From: Bacteroidaceae bacterium
GTDB lineage: Bacteria; Bacteroidota; Bacteroidia; Bacteroidales; Bacteroidaceae
DNA: 64,000 bases
NCBI GenBank assembly: GCA_017461605.1
Contig: JAFTXN010000002.1
Location: 434,001 to 498,000, forward strand
Direction: 5' to 3'
Part shown: positions 44,714 to 53,669 of the stretch, one piece after another
Layout: each line of letters begins with the position of its first letter
How positions within the stretch are numbered: position 1 is the first letter of the stretch
Translations under genes and position numbers: made by a program
Notes under the pieces: model-generated
Told to the model about the DNA's origin: nothing
The model's input: only the letters and a program-made list of their open reading frames with translations
The model's database searches: none

Positions 44714-46063
44714 ATGACGACAAAGAAAGAATACTTGGTATATAAGCTCTCTGACGAAATGAAAAGTTGCATCAAGATTGATGCCGATTTGTTCAAGAAG
44801 TTGGATGTGAAACGCGGACTGCGCAACGAAGACGGCACCGGTGTGCTGGTGGGACTGACCAACATCGGTAACGTGGTGGGATATGAACGCACGGCCGACG
44901 GACTGAAGCCCATCGAGGGCAAGCTCTATTACCGTGGCTACGAAATTGCTGATCTCTGTCATGCTATCATGGCAGAGAAGCGTTGCGGTTTTGAGGAAGT
45001 GGCTTATTTGCTGCTGTCCGGCAAGTTGCCTGATGCTGAGGAACTGCAGGCTTTTCGCGAACTAATTATCGACAATATGCCTTTGGAGCAGAAAACCATT
45101 CTGCATATCATCGAACTCGAAGGCAGCAACATCATGAACATCCTGGCACGGAGTGTGCTGGAGATGTACACCTTTGATATTGAGCCCGACAGCACGGAGC
45201 GCGACAATCTGATGCGCCAGAGCATAGAACTCGTGTCTAAATTTCCTACCATCATTGCGTATGCCTACAACATGCTGCGTCACAAGCAACTGGGACGCTC
45301 GCTGCACATCCGGCATTCGCAGGAGAAATACTCCATCGCCGAGAACTTCCTCTATATGCTCAAGGGACCACGTTTCACCGACCTTGAGGCACGTACCCTT
45401 GACCTGTTACTGATTTTGCATGCCGAGCATGGTGGTGGTAACAACTCGACATTCACCGTGCGCGTCACCTCTTCCACCGGGACAGATACTTTCTCGTCGA
45501 TTGCGGCAGGCATAGGTTCGCTCAAAGGTCCGAAGCACGGTGGCGCCAACATCAAGGTATGTGATATGGTGGCTCACCTCAAGGAACACATCCATAACTG
45601 GGAAGACGAGGCTGAAATCGAAAAATATATGCGTTGCATCCTCAACAAAGAAGCATACGACCGCAGCGGACTCATCTATGGTATCGGACATGCGGTCTAC
45701 ACATTGTCGGATCCGCGATCGGTGTTGCTCAAGGAGATGGCTCGCGAATTGGCAAAGGAGAAAGGCCGAGAGAGTGAGTTTGCATTCCTTGAGAGAATCG
45801 AGCGTATCGCCATCAAGACTGTGTATGAGGTGAAGGGCGACCGAAAGAAACTTTGTGCCAACGTCGACTTCTATTCGGGATTTGTATACGAACTCATTGG
45901 TCTTCCGCAGGAGATTTACACACCTTTGTTTGCCATGGCACGCATCGTGGGATGGTGTGCGCACCGCAATGAAGAACTTGGCTTCGAGGGACGTCGCATT
46001 ATTCGTCCGGCCTATCGTTGCGTGGCTGATGAGAACGAGTATGTACCCATAGATAGACGTTGA
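44714..46063 (+). CDS. gltA: Citrate synthase
   Basis: Condenses oxaloacetate and acetyl-CoA to citrate. The 449-residue protein has the active-site His regions LHAEHGGGNNSTFTVRV and GPKHGGANIK, then GIGHAVYTLSDPR and the catalytic Asp in NVDFYSGFVY. The AEHGGGNNSTF form is characteristic of the divergent citrate synthases of Bacteroidota and some anaerobes rather than of E. coli GltA. The N-terminal 60 residues are an extra domain. It is the third gene of the cluster (64 bp after icd) and is followed by a terminator, so the operon ends here. Confidence 0.95.
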   Translation: MTTKKEYLVYKLSDEMKSCIKIDADLFKKLDVKRGLRNEDGTGVLVGLTNIGNVVGYERTADGLKPIEGKLYYRGYEIADLCHAIMAEKRCGFEEVAYLLLSGKLPDAEELQAFRELIIDNMPLEQKTILHIIELEGSNIMNILARSVLEMYTFDIEPDSTERDNLMRQSIELVSKFPTIIAYAYNMLRHKQLGRSLHIRHSQEKYSIAENFLYMLKGPRFTDLEARTLDLLLILHAEHGGGNNSTFTVRVTSSTGTDTFSSIAAGIGSLKGPKHGGANIKVCDMVAHLKEHIHNWEDEAEIEKYMRCILNKEAYDRSGLIYGIGHAVYTLSDPRSVLLKEMARELAKEKGRESEFAFLERIERIAIKTVYEVKGDRKKLCANVDFYSGFVYELIGLPQEIYTPLFAMARIVGWCAHRNEELGFEGRRIIRPAYRCVADENEYVPIDRR

Positions 46064-46086
46064 AAATAAATTTCAGAATTCTATGG

Positions 46087-46126
46087 AAAGTGTGTCGTAA
46101 TCCCTATGCGATACACTTTCTTTTTC
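46087..46126 (+). terminator. Terminator of the acn-icd-gltA operon
   Basis: An 11-bp stem AAAGTGTGTCG/CGATACACTTT (one G-T pair) with an 11-nt loop and a trailing CTTTTTCT, 24 bp after the gltA stop. Confidence 0.8.
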
Positions 46127-46186
46127 TCCGAAAAGTTAATATGGCTTCTTTCATTTTCCGTAAAGTGTTCTTAAAAGGGGAAAATG

Positions 46187-46217
46187 TTTGCACGTTTGAA
46201 AATAATCCCTACCTTTG
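46187..46217 (+). promoter_or_regulatory. tRNA-Thr promoter
   Basis: TTTG at 46187-46190 and TACCTTTG at 46210-46217, 19 bp apart; the tRNA starts 26 bp downstream. Confidence 0.65.
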
Positions 46218-46243
46218 CATCGCTTTCTGCGGAGAGCAGGTTT

Positions 46244-46316
<73 letters not shown>

Positions 46317-46322
46317 CAAAAG

Positions 46323-46370
46323 AGCATTGCCGCTTGAGTTACTGTACACTCAAGCGGCAATGCTTTTCTT
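46323..46370 (+). terminator. Terminator of the tRNA-Thr gene
   Basis: A perfect 17-bp stem AGCATTGCCGCTTGAGT/ACTCAAGCGGCAATGCT (46323-46339 with 46348-46364) with an 8-nt loop and TTTTCTT behind it, 6 bp after the tRNA. Confidence 0.95.
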
Positions 46371-46450
46371 GTCAATCCGGTAATTGTCACCGGTGGTCCT
46401 ATCGTTATTTGTTTTCAGCGTATGTGTGTGGATGGCGATTGTGGGATGGT

Positions 46451-49393
46451 TTATTCACAAAGAAATCGCAAAATTGCTTCCATGGCTTCGTTTCTTAGCG
46501 CAGCACTGCGGATACATTCGAAGGGGAAGCCCATGGACAGCACGCGATATTGCTCTCCGCGATAGGCTGTTCCGGCACTTTTGCCATCGGCATAGGCAAA
46601 GGCTGTGAAGGCTCTGCTGTCGCTTGGCACGAGAATGTCGGGATGCTGTGCGGCATAGTGTTCCGCGCAGGGGGTACGATAGATGCTGAAGGTGCGGTTG
46701 AGTCCTTGTACGGAGTCGTTGGGCGTGGAGGCACTTCCACCGGAGCGATACTTCAACACGTTGGCCGTAAATGTGGAGTCTGTGGACGAAGTCATGTCGG
46801 TCCCGATGTAAGCTCCGCTCACCAGAAGACGTCCTCCGTTTTGCAAGTATTGTGTGATGAAGCGTTGGATGTGATTGTCAAAAGTCTTGTAAGGCAACAG
46901 ATTGTGGGGCGCATTGCGTTCCAGACCGGCTACGTAGTCGACAACGTCGTAGCCTGACATGCTTGCACTGCCTTCGACAAGTGCCTGCTTGGTGCATGAA
47001 GAATAGGAATAGCCTGTGGCAGAGATGATGGACTCTCCGTGCGTAACGGCACAATCGAAGGTGTTGCCGGCTATGGTCTTTCCTTCGAGCTCGCTACCGC
47101 AGTATCCCAAACTTCCGATGCCTTCGCGGCCGGCTTTCAAGGGTGAAAAACCTATCTGTCGGCCTGCCCAACAACGGGTACTCATGTAGGCCACTCCGAT
47201 GTCGGCATCCAAGTCGAAGCCTACGCTGTCGGCATTCTCGATGCGTGCCGGCCCACTGATACGCTCGAAGCCGTCGACCACCAACACTTCGCCTTTGGGT
47301 GTTCCCGAAGCGCAATATACACTCAGGGTTTGTGAGGGAAAACTTTCACCTCCTCGGTTGTAAGCCGTGACCTTGAAGTCGTGGCGCACACCGGGCGTGA
47401 TGGCCAAGGTGTATTCGGTTTTCCCATCCACGACGGTGCCGTTGTCAAATCCTCCATCGCCTTGTCGGTGATAAACGATGTATCCCGTTGGGGTGGCGCT
47501 GCTTTCCAAACTGTCAATGGTGGGTTTCCATGTGAGTTGAACGGCCTGACCGCCACGTGTCAGCAAGGCTGCAAAAGCACGCACGGGGAGTGGCTGAACG
47601 TCGTAGTGCTTGATGCCGTGCTCATGATTGACGAAGTGCAACAACGACTTGTAGATGGAACGCGCCATGACGAACTTGAAGTTGGGGTCGTGGCCGTATT
47701 TCATATCTGTAAAGTATTGGTGGGAGAGCATCTCCAAGATGGCAGAGGGTACACCCGGCATGCGTGTCTCTCCATAATTGCGATCCCAAACCTCACGTCG
47801 CGTCCAGTTCACACCAAAACCGGATGTCAGGTCTTTGGTTACGTTGGTTAACACGATGTTGGCCAAGTCGGAAGATGCTTTTCTCGAGAGTCCGGAAGCG
47901 TAATGGCGATTGCCGTTTCCGTCTTCGGTGGTGCAGATGCCCAGTGTCCCGTAGATGCTGCCGTCTTTGCGGATGCCGGCATCGCTGTGGATGGCCAGGC
48001 AAGCCTCGATGGGGACTCCCAGTCCGGGCTTACCGGGCAGATAGGCGCTGCCGCCGGCCAGATAGTTGAGATAGAGCGAGCGGCAACGGATGTCATCGCC
48101 ATAGTCGTTCTTCCCCTCAGAGGAGGAAAACAAGGAGTCGGGTAAACCGGCCCATTGAGTGTAGTAGCGGGCGGCTTCAAGGGTTCTGGGCAATCCGCTT
48201 GTGCCGGCAGTGCCGCGCGGATTTTGTGCCATACCTCCACCGAAGCGTACGGCGTCGGCAGTCACCACACCGCGATAATCGCTGCGGTTGGTCAGCACCA
48301 CACGTCCGTGCTTCTGACTTCCGGCATCAAATTCGTATGTCCCCAGATACACCCAGGTTCCGCCTCCCATCTGTTGGTTGACGCTCAGTTGGGTTCGGCC
48401 TCCTTTGTGATACACGGTGTATCGAGCGTCGTTCACGCTGTTGGGGCGCGAGACGTAGCTGACGTAGACGGCATAGCGTCCGCTTTCCGGTATGTCGGGT
48501 GTCCAGGTGGCTGTGGCCAAGCGGTTGCGACGTGTCGTGGTGTTTATCATTCGGGCAGAACCGAGGCGGAAGGGTTGCACCGTGTCTGCCAATGTGGGGC
48601 CGGGATAAGCAAAGGCCGGCTCGGGTGCTGTCTGCCAGCAGAAATCCTCGGGTGTTGCTTCTTCGTAAGTACCCATTTCGCCCGAAGCATTGTCGTTGTC
48701 GGTGATGGCTTCGTGGGGTTGGGCGTCGCGTTCGCGGGGCGAGCAGACTATGGCGCCGGCATTCTCGAGCATGGGGTAGAGGAATGGGTATACAAAGGAC
48801 TGTGTGAACAGGTCCTCAGTGGTGCAAAACAGATTGGGGCGTTGCCATTCCCAGCGGTTTCGGTCGTTCTTGTAGAAGCGTCCGTGGCTGGCCCATACCA
48901 TGAGGTGGCGGCCGTTGAGCCCTCGGCTTATTTCGAAAGGGCGTGACAAGAGTCTTACCCACGGATGTCCTTTGTGTCCGATGGATCCCCACAAGCGTGA
49001 GCGGTCTTCTTTCTCTGCGCGATAGATGTTGGGAATATGGTCGTCCAGCGTTAAACTGTCCTTGCCCATCAGCTGCAGTAGCCAAGTGTTGTAGGGCTGG
49101 GGCAACGTTCGTCCCAATGCTGTCCGGATGCGCTCCACACTTTCGGGAGTGAAAGGTTGTGAATAGAAAGCCTCATTCGTGTGAATGCGGAGTGTGCGCG
49201 TCTTCTCGTCGAGGCGGAAACTGTCTGCAGCCATTGGCTTGGCCGGTGTGTAGCCTTGCAGAGTGTATCCCTCAAAGTATTCGCGGATGGCTTTGGCTAA
49301 ATCCGGGTTGCCGGTTCGTCGCTTCTGAGCAATCATCATCAGGGGAACAGCGCAGAGAACCAAGCAGAGGTATGTACGGAGTTGGTGCATCAT
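46451..49393 (-). CDS. Exported amidase-like protein with golvesin-type and fibronectin III-like domains
   Basis: A 980-residue protein with a signal peptide (MMHQLRTYLCLVLCAVPLMM, cleavage near AQK). The middle carries a golvesin/xanthan-lyase-type beta domain (GRYAVYVSYVSRPNSVNDARY, TVYHKGGRTQLSVNQQ) that often binds carbohydrates or peptidoglycan. It is followed by a split amidase_3-like zinc hydrolase core: IEACLAIHSDAG (His), VPSAILEMLSHQ (Glu), consistent with an N-acetylmuramoyl-L-alanine amidase. Next comes a fibronectin III-like domain (TPTGYIVYHRQGDG), then a C-terminal alpha/beta domain. Often named xanthan lyase in Bacteroidales; I see no lyase catalytic motif and favour an envelope amidase role. 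The other possible start is at 49390. Confidence 0.72.
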   Translation of the reverse strand: MMHQLRTYLCLVLCAVPLMMIAQKRRTGNPDLAKAIREYFEGYTLQGYTPAKPMAADSFRLDEKTRTLRIHTNEAFYSQPFTPESVERIRTALGRTLPQPYNTWLLQLMGKDSLTLDDHIPNIYRAEKEDRSRLWGSIGHKGHPWVRLLSRPFEISRGLNGRHLMVWASHGRFYKNDRNRWEWQRPNLFCTTEDLFTQSFVYPFLYPMLENAGAIVCSPRERDAQPHEAITDNDNASGEMGTYEEATPEDFCWQTAPEPAFAYPGPTLADTVQPFRLGSARMINTTTRRNRLATATWTPDIPESGRYAVYVSYVSRPNSVNDARYTVYHKGGRTQLSVNQQMGGGTWVYLGTYEFDAGSQKHGRVVLTNRSDYRGVVTADAVRFGGGMAQNPRGTAGTSGLPRTLEAARYYTQWAGLPDSLFSSSEGKNDYGDDIRCRSLYLNYLAGGSAYLPGKPGLGVPIEACLAIHSDAGIRKDGSIYGTLGICTTEDGNGNRHYASGLSRKASSDLANIVLTNVTKDLTSGFGVNWTRREVWDRNYGETRMPGVPSAILEMLSHQYFTDMKYGHDPNFKFVMARSIYKSLLHFVNHEHGIKHYDVQPLPVRAFAALLTRGGQAVQLTWKPTIDSLESSATPTGYIVYHRQGDGGFDNGTVVDGKTEYTLAITPGVRHDFKVTAYNRGGESFPSQTLSVYCASGTPKGEVLVVDGFERISGPARIENADSVGFDLDADIGVAYMSTRCWAGRQIGFSPLKAGREGIGSLGYCGSELEGKTIAGNTFDCAVTHGESIISATGYSYSSCTKQALVEGSASMSGYDVVDYVAGLERNAPHNLLPYKTFDNHIQRFITQYLQNGGRLLVSGAYIGTDMTSSTDSTFTANVLKYRSGGSASTPNDSVQGLNRTFSIYRTPCAEHYAAQHPDILVPSDSRAFTAFAYADGKSAGTAYRGEQYRVLSMGFPFECIRSAALRNEAMEAILRFLCE

Positions 49394-49600
49394 TTCTTAT
49401 GTCAATATGATAAGTGTAGGAATAGAGTGTATATGTTCCGCAGAAGGAACATCGTTGCCAAAGTTACGATTATTCTTTCTTATATCGGTATTCGCACCCT
49501 TGTTTTAGGCGAGAGTGAAAACACAAAAAGCTTCGAAGACAATGAGAGTGAGGGGAGAAAAGCGGGATATATAGTCGGATGATAAGAACATTCGCTTGCT

Positions 49601-49650
49601 ACGAACGCAAAGACGGAGCACCAACATTGATGCTCCGTCTTTGCGTTCGT
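49601..49650. repeat. Perfect 20-bp inverted repeat without a T tract
   Basis: ACGAACGCAAAGACGGAGCA (49601-49620) and its exact complement at 49631-49650, with a 10-bp loop. It lies 15 bp after the acyltransferase stop, so it may terminate that transcript, but neither strand has a T run after the stem. The T-free arms differ from every other terminator in this window. Confidence 0.8.
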
Positions 49651-49665
49651 GAAGTGGGGATAGGA

Positions 49666-50220
49666 TTATACTTCTTCCACTGCAAACTTGTCGGGATACT
49701 TGCCTTGATAATGGCGATAGTAGTCCATGATGATGCGCATATCGGCCTCGACATCGCCCGACGGAATGAGCTCGCGTGAACATACAATGCGCTTACCGGG
49801 AAAGTCGATGGCATATAGCAGGATAGGAAGGTTGGCCTTTAGCGCAATGAAGTAGAAACCGCGTTTCCAAGTTTTGGTAAGTGAACGCGTGCCTTCCGGA
49901 GTTACAGCCAGCTCGAAGCGTTCGGCCTTGATGGCTTTTTCGGCCAGTTGGTCGGTGAGGCTGTTTTTCTTACTGCGTTCCACCGGAATGCCTCCCATAC
50001 GTCGGAATATCGGTCCTAGCGGCCAGAAAAACCAATCTTTCTTCATCAAAAATCCTGCAGTGCGTCCGATGGCATGATAGTAGAGCTCGGCAATGATGAA
50101 GTCCCAATTGCTGGTGTGAGGAGCCACGCAAATAATACATTTATCGCGGTGCGGAACGCTGACTTCCACTTTCCATCCCATGATGTCAAAGAAGATTTTT
50201 CGACAGATACGTTGTAGCAT
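49666..50220 (-). CDS. 1-acyl-sn-glycerol-3-phosphate acyltransferase-like protein
   Basis: A 184-residue peripheral membrane protein of the PlsC/LPLAT family. The H-x4-D motif is HTSNWD (near residue 35), followed by GGIPVER and PEGTRS (near 109), the three blocks that bind acyl-CoA or acyl-ACP and glycerol phosphate. It is shorter than E. coli PlsC (245) because there is no N-terminal transmembrane helix, a form common in Bacteroidota. Exact acceptor (phospholipid or ornithine/other lipid) is unclear. The small protein gene upstream is 95 bp away on the same strand. Confidence 0.85.
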   Translation of the reverse strand: MLQRICRKIFFDIMGWKVEVSVPHRDKCIICVAPHTSNWDFIIAELYYHAIGRTAGFLMKKDWFFWPLGPIFRRMGGIPVERSKKNSLTDQLAEKAIKAERFELAVTPEGTRSLTKTWKRGFYFIALKANLPILLYAIDFPGKRIVCSRELIPSGDVEADMRIIMDYYRHYQGKYPDKFAVEEV

Positions 50221-50315
50221 AACGGTGAATGGTTCAGGTGATTCTTTGCTGGATATAAAAAATATAAGGAGTTGGTTGCGAAAGCCATACCGACTCCTTA
50301 TCTGTTTGTTGCGTC

Positions 50316-50576
50316 TTATTTGTTGATTTCTTCAGCCAAGGCTTCCACTTCTTGAGTGTAGTCCTGGCGCAATTTCTTGTAGAAAAGTTTTTCGTTGCCC
50401 TTTTGCGTGTGGCTGATTCGGCTTATGTATTCGTTGTGAATAGCCATAACCTTTTTGAGCAGTGCGTTTGTCTTTTCACGGTCGTGGACGCCACATTTGT
50501 TGAGTATGATACAATTGCTGATTAGTTCACCGCTGATTGTCCGGATGGACTTTTTAAGTTGTCTTCTGCTTGCCAT
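50316..50576 (-). CDS. Small protein of unknown function
   Basis: An 86-residue, strongly basic, helical protein (MASRRQLKKSIRTISGELIS at the start). It has two Cys (NCIILNKCGV, residues 22-28) and heptad-like spacing afterwards (VMAIHNEYISRI, KLFYKKLRQDYTQEVEALAEEI). No signal peptide or membrane segment. I think similar short proteins occur in Bacteroidales next to lipid genes, but I do not know the family. It lies 47 bp downstream of the 2-oxoacid oxidoreductase operon on the same strand, and might be its last gene. Confidence 0.6.
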   Translation of the reverse strand: MASRRQLKKSIRTISGELISNCIILNKCGVHDREKTNALLKKVMAIHNEYISRISHTQKGNEKLFYKKLRQDYTQEVEALAEEINK

Positions 50577-50623
50577 GTTAATAGACTTTTGTTGTTGGAG
50601 ATTATGAATGAAATATCATTTTT

Positions 50624-51178
50624 TCAGAGAACATTGTTGTTACACTCGATGATGTCCATGCCTTTGAGAATGGCCTGTTCGTTCATTGGCAACAAGTGGT
50701 GATGACGCTCGGGGAGTGTCTTGCGTAGTGCTTTCATCACACTTTCGAGTTCGACAATGGGGTGTAGCTTTAATACGCCACCGAGGATAAACATGTTGAA
50801 GCACTTCATCATCTTCATGTCAGCAGCCGTTTCCATTGCTGTGGTGTGCCAAATGTTGATGTCTGTGCGGGTGGGATTGTCGAGGATGCCAAAGTTATCG
50901 TAGATGAGGGTGCCACCCGGCTTTACTCTGCTTTCAAACTTGTTGAGCGAAGGCTGGTTCAGGAGGATGGCGGTGTCATATTTGCTCAAGATTGGGCTGG
51001 AAATCGGAGCGTCGCTTACGATTACCGTAACGTTGGCTGTGCCTCCGCGCTGTTCGGGGCCGTATGCCGGCATCCATGTTACCTCTTTCCCCTCCATAAG
51101 GGCAGCGTAGGCCAATATCTTTCCCATCGAGAGGACGCCTTGTCCGCCAAATCCCGATATGATGATTTCTTGTTTCAT
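50624..51178 (-). CDS. korC: 2-oxoacid:ferredoxin oxidoreductase gamma subunit
   Basis: A 184-residue subunit opening IISGFGGQGVLSMGKILAYA, the conserved CoA/substrate-entry glycine loop of the gamma subunit, with EVTWMPAYGPEQRGG further on. The start at 51178 removes 21 upstream codons that have no support. With the alpha, beta and ferredoxin-like subunits upstream it forms an enzyme that converts 2-oxoglutarate (or another 2-oxoacid) and CoA to succinyl-CoA, reducing ferredoxin. It is the last clear subunit gene of the operon, 100 bp after korB. 2-oxoglutarate is inferred from the Bacteroidales operon type, not from the sequence itself. Confidence 0.9.
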   Translation of the reverse strand: MKQEIIISGFGGQGVLSMGKILAYAALMEGKEVTWMPAYGPEQRGGTANVTVIVSDAPISSPILSKYDTAILLNQPSLNKFESRVKPGGTLIYDNFGILDNPTRTDINIWHTTAMETAADMKMMKCFNMFILGGVLKLHPIVELESVMKALRKTLPERHHHLLPMNEQAILKGMDIIECNNNVL

Positions 51179-51278
51179 GGTGTAGATGAAATTCTGAAGT
51201 GTGGGTTGCGAAATATGAATGATGAGAGAACGAAGTTCCACTTGCTATGACAGAAAGTGAGAACGCATGGTAGGCATT

Positions 51279-52043
51279 TCAACCAATGTCTTTCAGATCT
51301 CCCACATGGTAGTATTCGAACATGTGCTCCTCCATCCATTTGTTGGCCTGTGTGGGGGAGAGTTTCCAACCCGAAGAGCAGGTGCCGACAATTTCAATCA
51401 GATTGCTGCCTTTGGCTTGAAGCGAATTCTCAAAGGCTTTTCGGATGGCTTTCTTCGCTTTTCGGATGGCGGCCACGCTGTGTACGCTTTGTCGTGTAAC
51501 GTAGCAAGTACCTTCCAATTGTGCTGCCAATTCTGTAAACTTCAGTGGGTAGCCATGAATACTTGCTTCGCGGCCATACGGACAGGTAGCAGTCTTCATG
51601 CCCATCAAGGTGGTGGGAGCCATCTGTCCTCCCGTCATTCCGTAAATGGCATTGTTGACGAAGATAATGGTGATGTTGTCTCCGCGGTTGAGGGCATGAA
51701 GCGATTCCGCTGTACCGATGCAAGCCAGGTCGCCGTCGCCTTGGTATGTGAACACCAGGCGGTCGGGCCACAAGCGCTTGCAGGCCGATGCCAAGGCCGG
51801 TGCACGTCCATGGGCTGCCTCTTGCCAATCGATGTCTATGTAGTTGTAAGCGAAAACCGCACAGCCGACAGGGCTGATTCCGATGGTCTTTTCTGTCATT
51901 CCCATCTCGGCAATCACCTCTGCGATGAGTTTATGCACAACACCATGCGAGCAACCCGGACAATAGTGCATGCTATTGTCGTTAAGCAGTTCGGGTTTCT
52001 CGTAAACCAGGTTTTCAGGTCGTATGATTTCTTCTCGTGTCAT
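51279..52043 (-). CDS. korB: 2-oxoacid:ferredoxin oxidoreductase beta subunit
   Basis: The thiamine diphosphate subunit, 254 residues. The cluster-binding YCPGCSHG (near residue 27) is followed by the TPP motif GDGDLACIGTAESLHALNRG with IIFVNNAIYGMTGGQ. It pairs with the alpha subunit (encoded by the gene two positions upstream) and the gamma subunit downstream. The start overlaps the end of the 97-residue membrane protein gene by 29 bp, so translation is probably coupled to it. Confidence 0.93.
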   Translation of the reverse strand: MTREEIIRPENLVYEKPELLNDNSMHYCPGCSHGVVHKLIAEVIAEMGMTEKTIGISPVGCAVFAYNYIDIDWQEAAHGRAPALASACKRLWPDRLVFTYQGDGDLACIGTAESLHALNRGDNITIIFVNNAIYGMTGGQMAPTTLMGMKTATCPYGREASIHGYPLKFTELAAQLEGTCYVTRQSVHSVAAIRKAKKAIRKAFENSLQAKGSNLIEIVGTCSSGWKLSPTQANKWMEEHMFEYYHVGDLKDIG

Positions 52044-52308
52044 AACTGTTGCGTTTAAATCCTGACATCCGTATCATCACTTCCACCATCTTGACGACGA
52101 CGGCCAAGAGTGCCAAGCAATAGCAGGCCATTGTGCCCAACTCGGAATCGGAAAACACCACAACGCCAATCATGGCCAATGCAGCGATCACGATAAAGAT
52201 GCTGTTGAGCCAGTTGCGCAGGTACAGATTGCGTTGTTGGCGTCTGCGTTCTTCATGCTCCTTGCCATAAAGACGGTCGAGCAGTGATGATTGTTCGGGA
52301 GTTGTCAT
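52015..52308 (-). CDS. Two-helix membrane protein inside the 2-oxoacid oxidoreductase operon
   Basis: A 97-residue protein with an N-terminal charged helix (YGKEHEERRRQQRNLYLRNW) followed by two transmembrane segments (about residues 36-52, IFIVIAALAMIGVVVF, and 60-78, ACYCLALLAVVVKMVEVMI), with a basic C-terminus. No family is recognised. It sits between korA (18 bp upstream) and korB (overlapping by 29 bp), so it is co-expressed with the complex. A membrane anchor or electron-transfer docking role for the oxidoreductase is an attractive inference. I have seen short hypothetical proteins in this position in Bacteroidales, from memory. Confidence 0.7.
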   Translation of the reverse strand: MTTPEQSSLLDRLYGKEHEERRRQQRNLYLRNWLNSIFIVIAALAMIGVVVFSDSELGTMACYCLALLAVVVKMVEVMIRMSGFKRNSYDTRRNHTT

Positions 52309-52326
52309 ATCGATGTGAGAGATTGT

Positions 52327-53424
52327 TTATGAAGGGTTGATAATGCGTTGGCGCATGGCTTGGATGATTTCGTCGGGATCGGGGACAATTCCTCCCAAAC
52401 GGCCAAAGTGTTCGACGGGTATGCCATCGCCCACAGCAGCACGAACATCGAATACCATTTGTCCGGCATTGATTTCCACGCTCAGTACTCCCTTGCAATG
52501 ACGGCTTATCTCCTTGATTTCATTATAGGGGAAAGGCCATAGAGAGATGGGGCGGAACAGGCCGACTTTGATACCTTGTTTTCGGGCTATCTCCATTGCT
52601 TTCATGGATATGCGAGCTGCCGATCCGAAGGCAACAATCAGGTATTCGGCATCTTCACACTGGTGCGTTTCGTATCTCACCTCGTGCTTTTCCATTTCTT
52701 TGAACTTGGCTTGCAAGTGCAGGTTCTTAACCTCCATTTGTTGAGGGTCGAGTTCCAAAGATGTGATTACGTTGCGCTTTCGGTTGCGAAGTCCCAATCC
52801 ATTTGCGGCCCAAGGACATTGTTGTGCAATCTCTTCGTCCGTGCGTCTGGGCTTGTAGGGGGGCAGCACCACCTTCTCCATCATTTGTCCGATTACCCCA
52901 TCGGAAAGAATCATCACCGGTGTGCGATATTTGAAAGCGAGTTCGAAAGAAAGGTCAACGAAGTCTGCCATTTCTTGTACAGAAGCGGGGGCAAGCACAA
53001 TGATGTTGTAGTCGCCATTACCGCCTCCGCGTGTGGCTTGGTTGTAGTCGCTTTGTGAGGGCTGTATGGTTCCGAGTCCGGGGCCACCGCGCTGTACGTT
53101 GACAATCAGACCCGGCACTTCAGCTCCGGCCATGTAGCTGATGCCCTCCTGCATGAGAGCAATTCCGACGCTGGCCGATGATGTCATGGCTCGTTTGCCG
53201 GTTCCGCCGGCTCCATATAGCATATTGATGGATGCCGTTTCGCTCTCGGCTTGAAGCACCACCATGCCGGTGGTTTCCCAAGGTCTGAGTTCGGCAAGGG
53301 TTTCTAAAATTTCACTTTGCGGAGTGATGGGATAGCCGAAGTAGCCATCGCAACCACAACGGATAGCAGCGTGAGCTATGGCCTCGTTTCCTTTGAGGAG
53401 CAGTGTTTCTTGTCCGTTTTCCAT
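52327..53424 (-). CDS. korA: 2-oxoacid:ferredoxin oxidoreductase alpha subunit
   Basis: A 365-residue subunit covering the pyrimidine-binding, substrate-side half: GNEAIAHAAIRCGCDGYFGYPITPQSE (shown in short: GNEAIAHAA..YPITPQSE), ESETASINMLYGAGGTGKRA and PSQSDYNQATRGGGNGDYN. The start at 53424 follows the ferredoxin gene by 4 bp, which argues for coupled translation; the reading frame upstream overlaps that gene and is rejected. Functions with korB and korC. The substrate is probably 2-oxoglutarate. Confidence 0.93.
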   Translation of the reverse strand: MENGQETLLLKGNEAIAHAAIRCGCDGYFGYPITPQSEILETLAELRPWETTGMVVLQAESETASINMLYGAGGTGKRAMTSSASVGIALMQEGISYMAGAEVPGLIVNVQRGGPGLGTIQPSQSDYNQATRGGGNGDYNIIVLAPASVQEMADFVDLSFELAFKYRTPVMILSDGVIGQMMEKVVLPPYKPRRTDEEIAQQCPWAANGLGLRNRKRNVITSLELDPQQMEVKNLHLQAKFKEMEKHEVRYETHQCEDAEYLIVAFGSAARISMKAMEIARKQGIKVGLFRPISLWPFPYNEIKEISRHCKGVLSVEINAGQMVFDVRAAVGDGIPVEHFGRLGGIVPDPDEIIQAMRQRIINPS

Positions 53425-53428
53425 AGTG

Positions 53429-53659
53429 TTAGTCGGCTTTTTTGCGGTATACGGTGATGCAGGCATCGGGACAAACGATGGCGCACGAGGCGCATCCAAT
53501 GCAGGCATCGGGATTTTTGTCTTGACAGAATGCATATCCCTTGTGATTCACCTCGTTGGTGCTGAGTGTGAGCACATCGGAAGGACATGCCACAACGCAG
53601 AGATTGCATCCTTTGCACCTTTCGGTGTCGATGACAACGGCACCTTTCATCTTAGCCAT
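53429..53659 (-). CDS. korD: 4Fe-4S dicluster ferredoxin subunit
   Basis: A 76-residue protein with two ferredoxin cluster motifs: CKGCNLCVVACP (residues 15-26) and CIGCASCAIVCP (residues 53-64). It transfers electrons from the thiamine-dependent subunits to an external ferredoxin or other acceptor. It lies 10 bp after the TPR gene and 4 bp before korA, in the tight operon. Start is the ATG at 53659. Confidence 0.93.
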   Translation of the reverse strand: MAKMKGAVVIDTERCKGCNLCVVACPSDVLTLSTNEVNHKGYAFCQDKNPDACIGCASCAIVCPDACITVYRKKAD

Positions 53660-53669
53660 AGCAGTGAGC

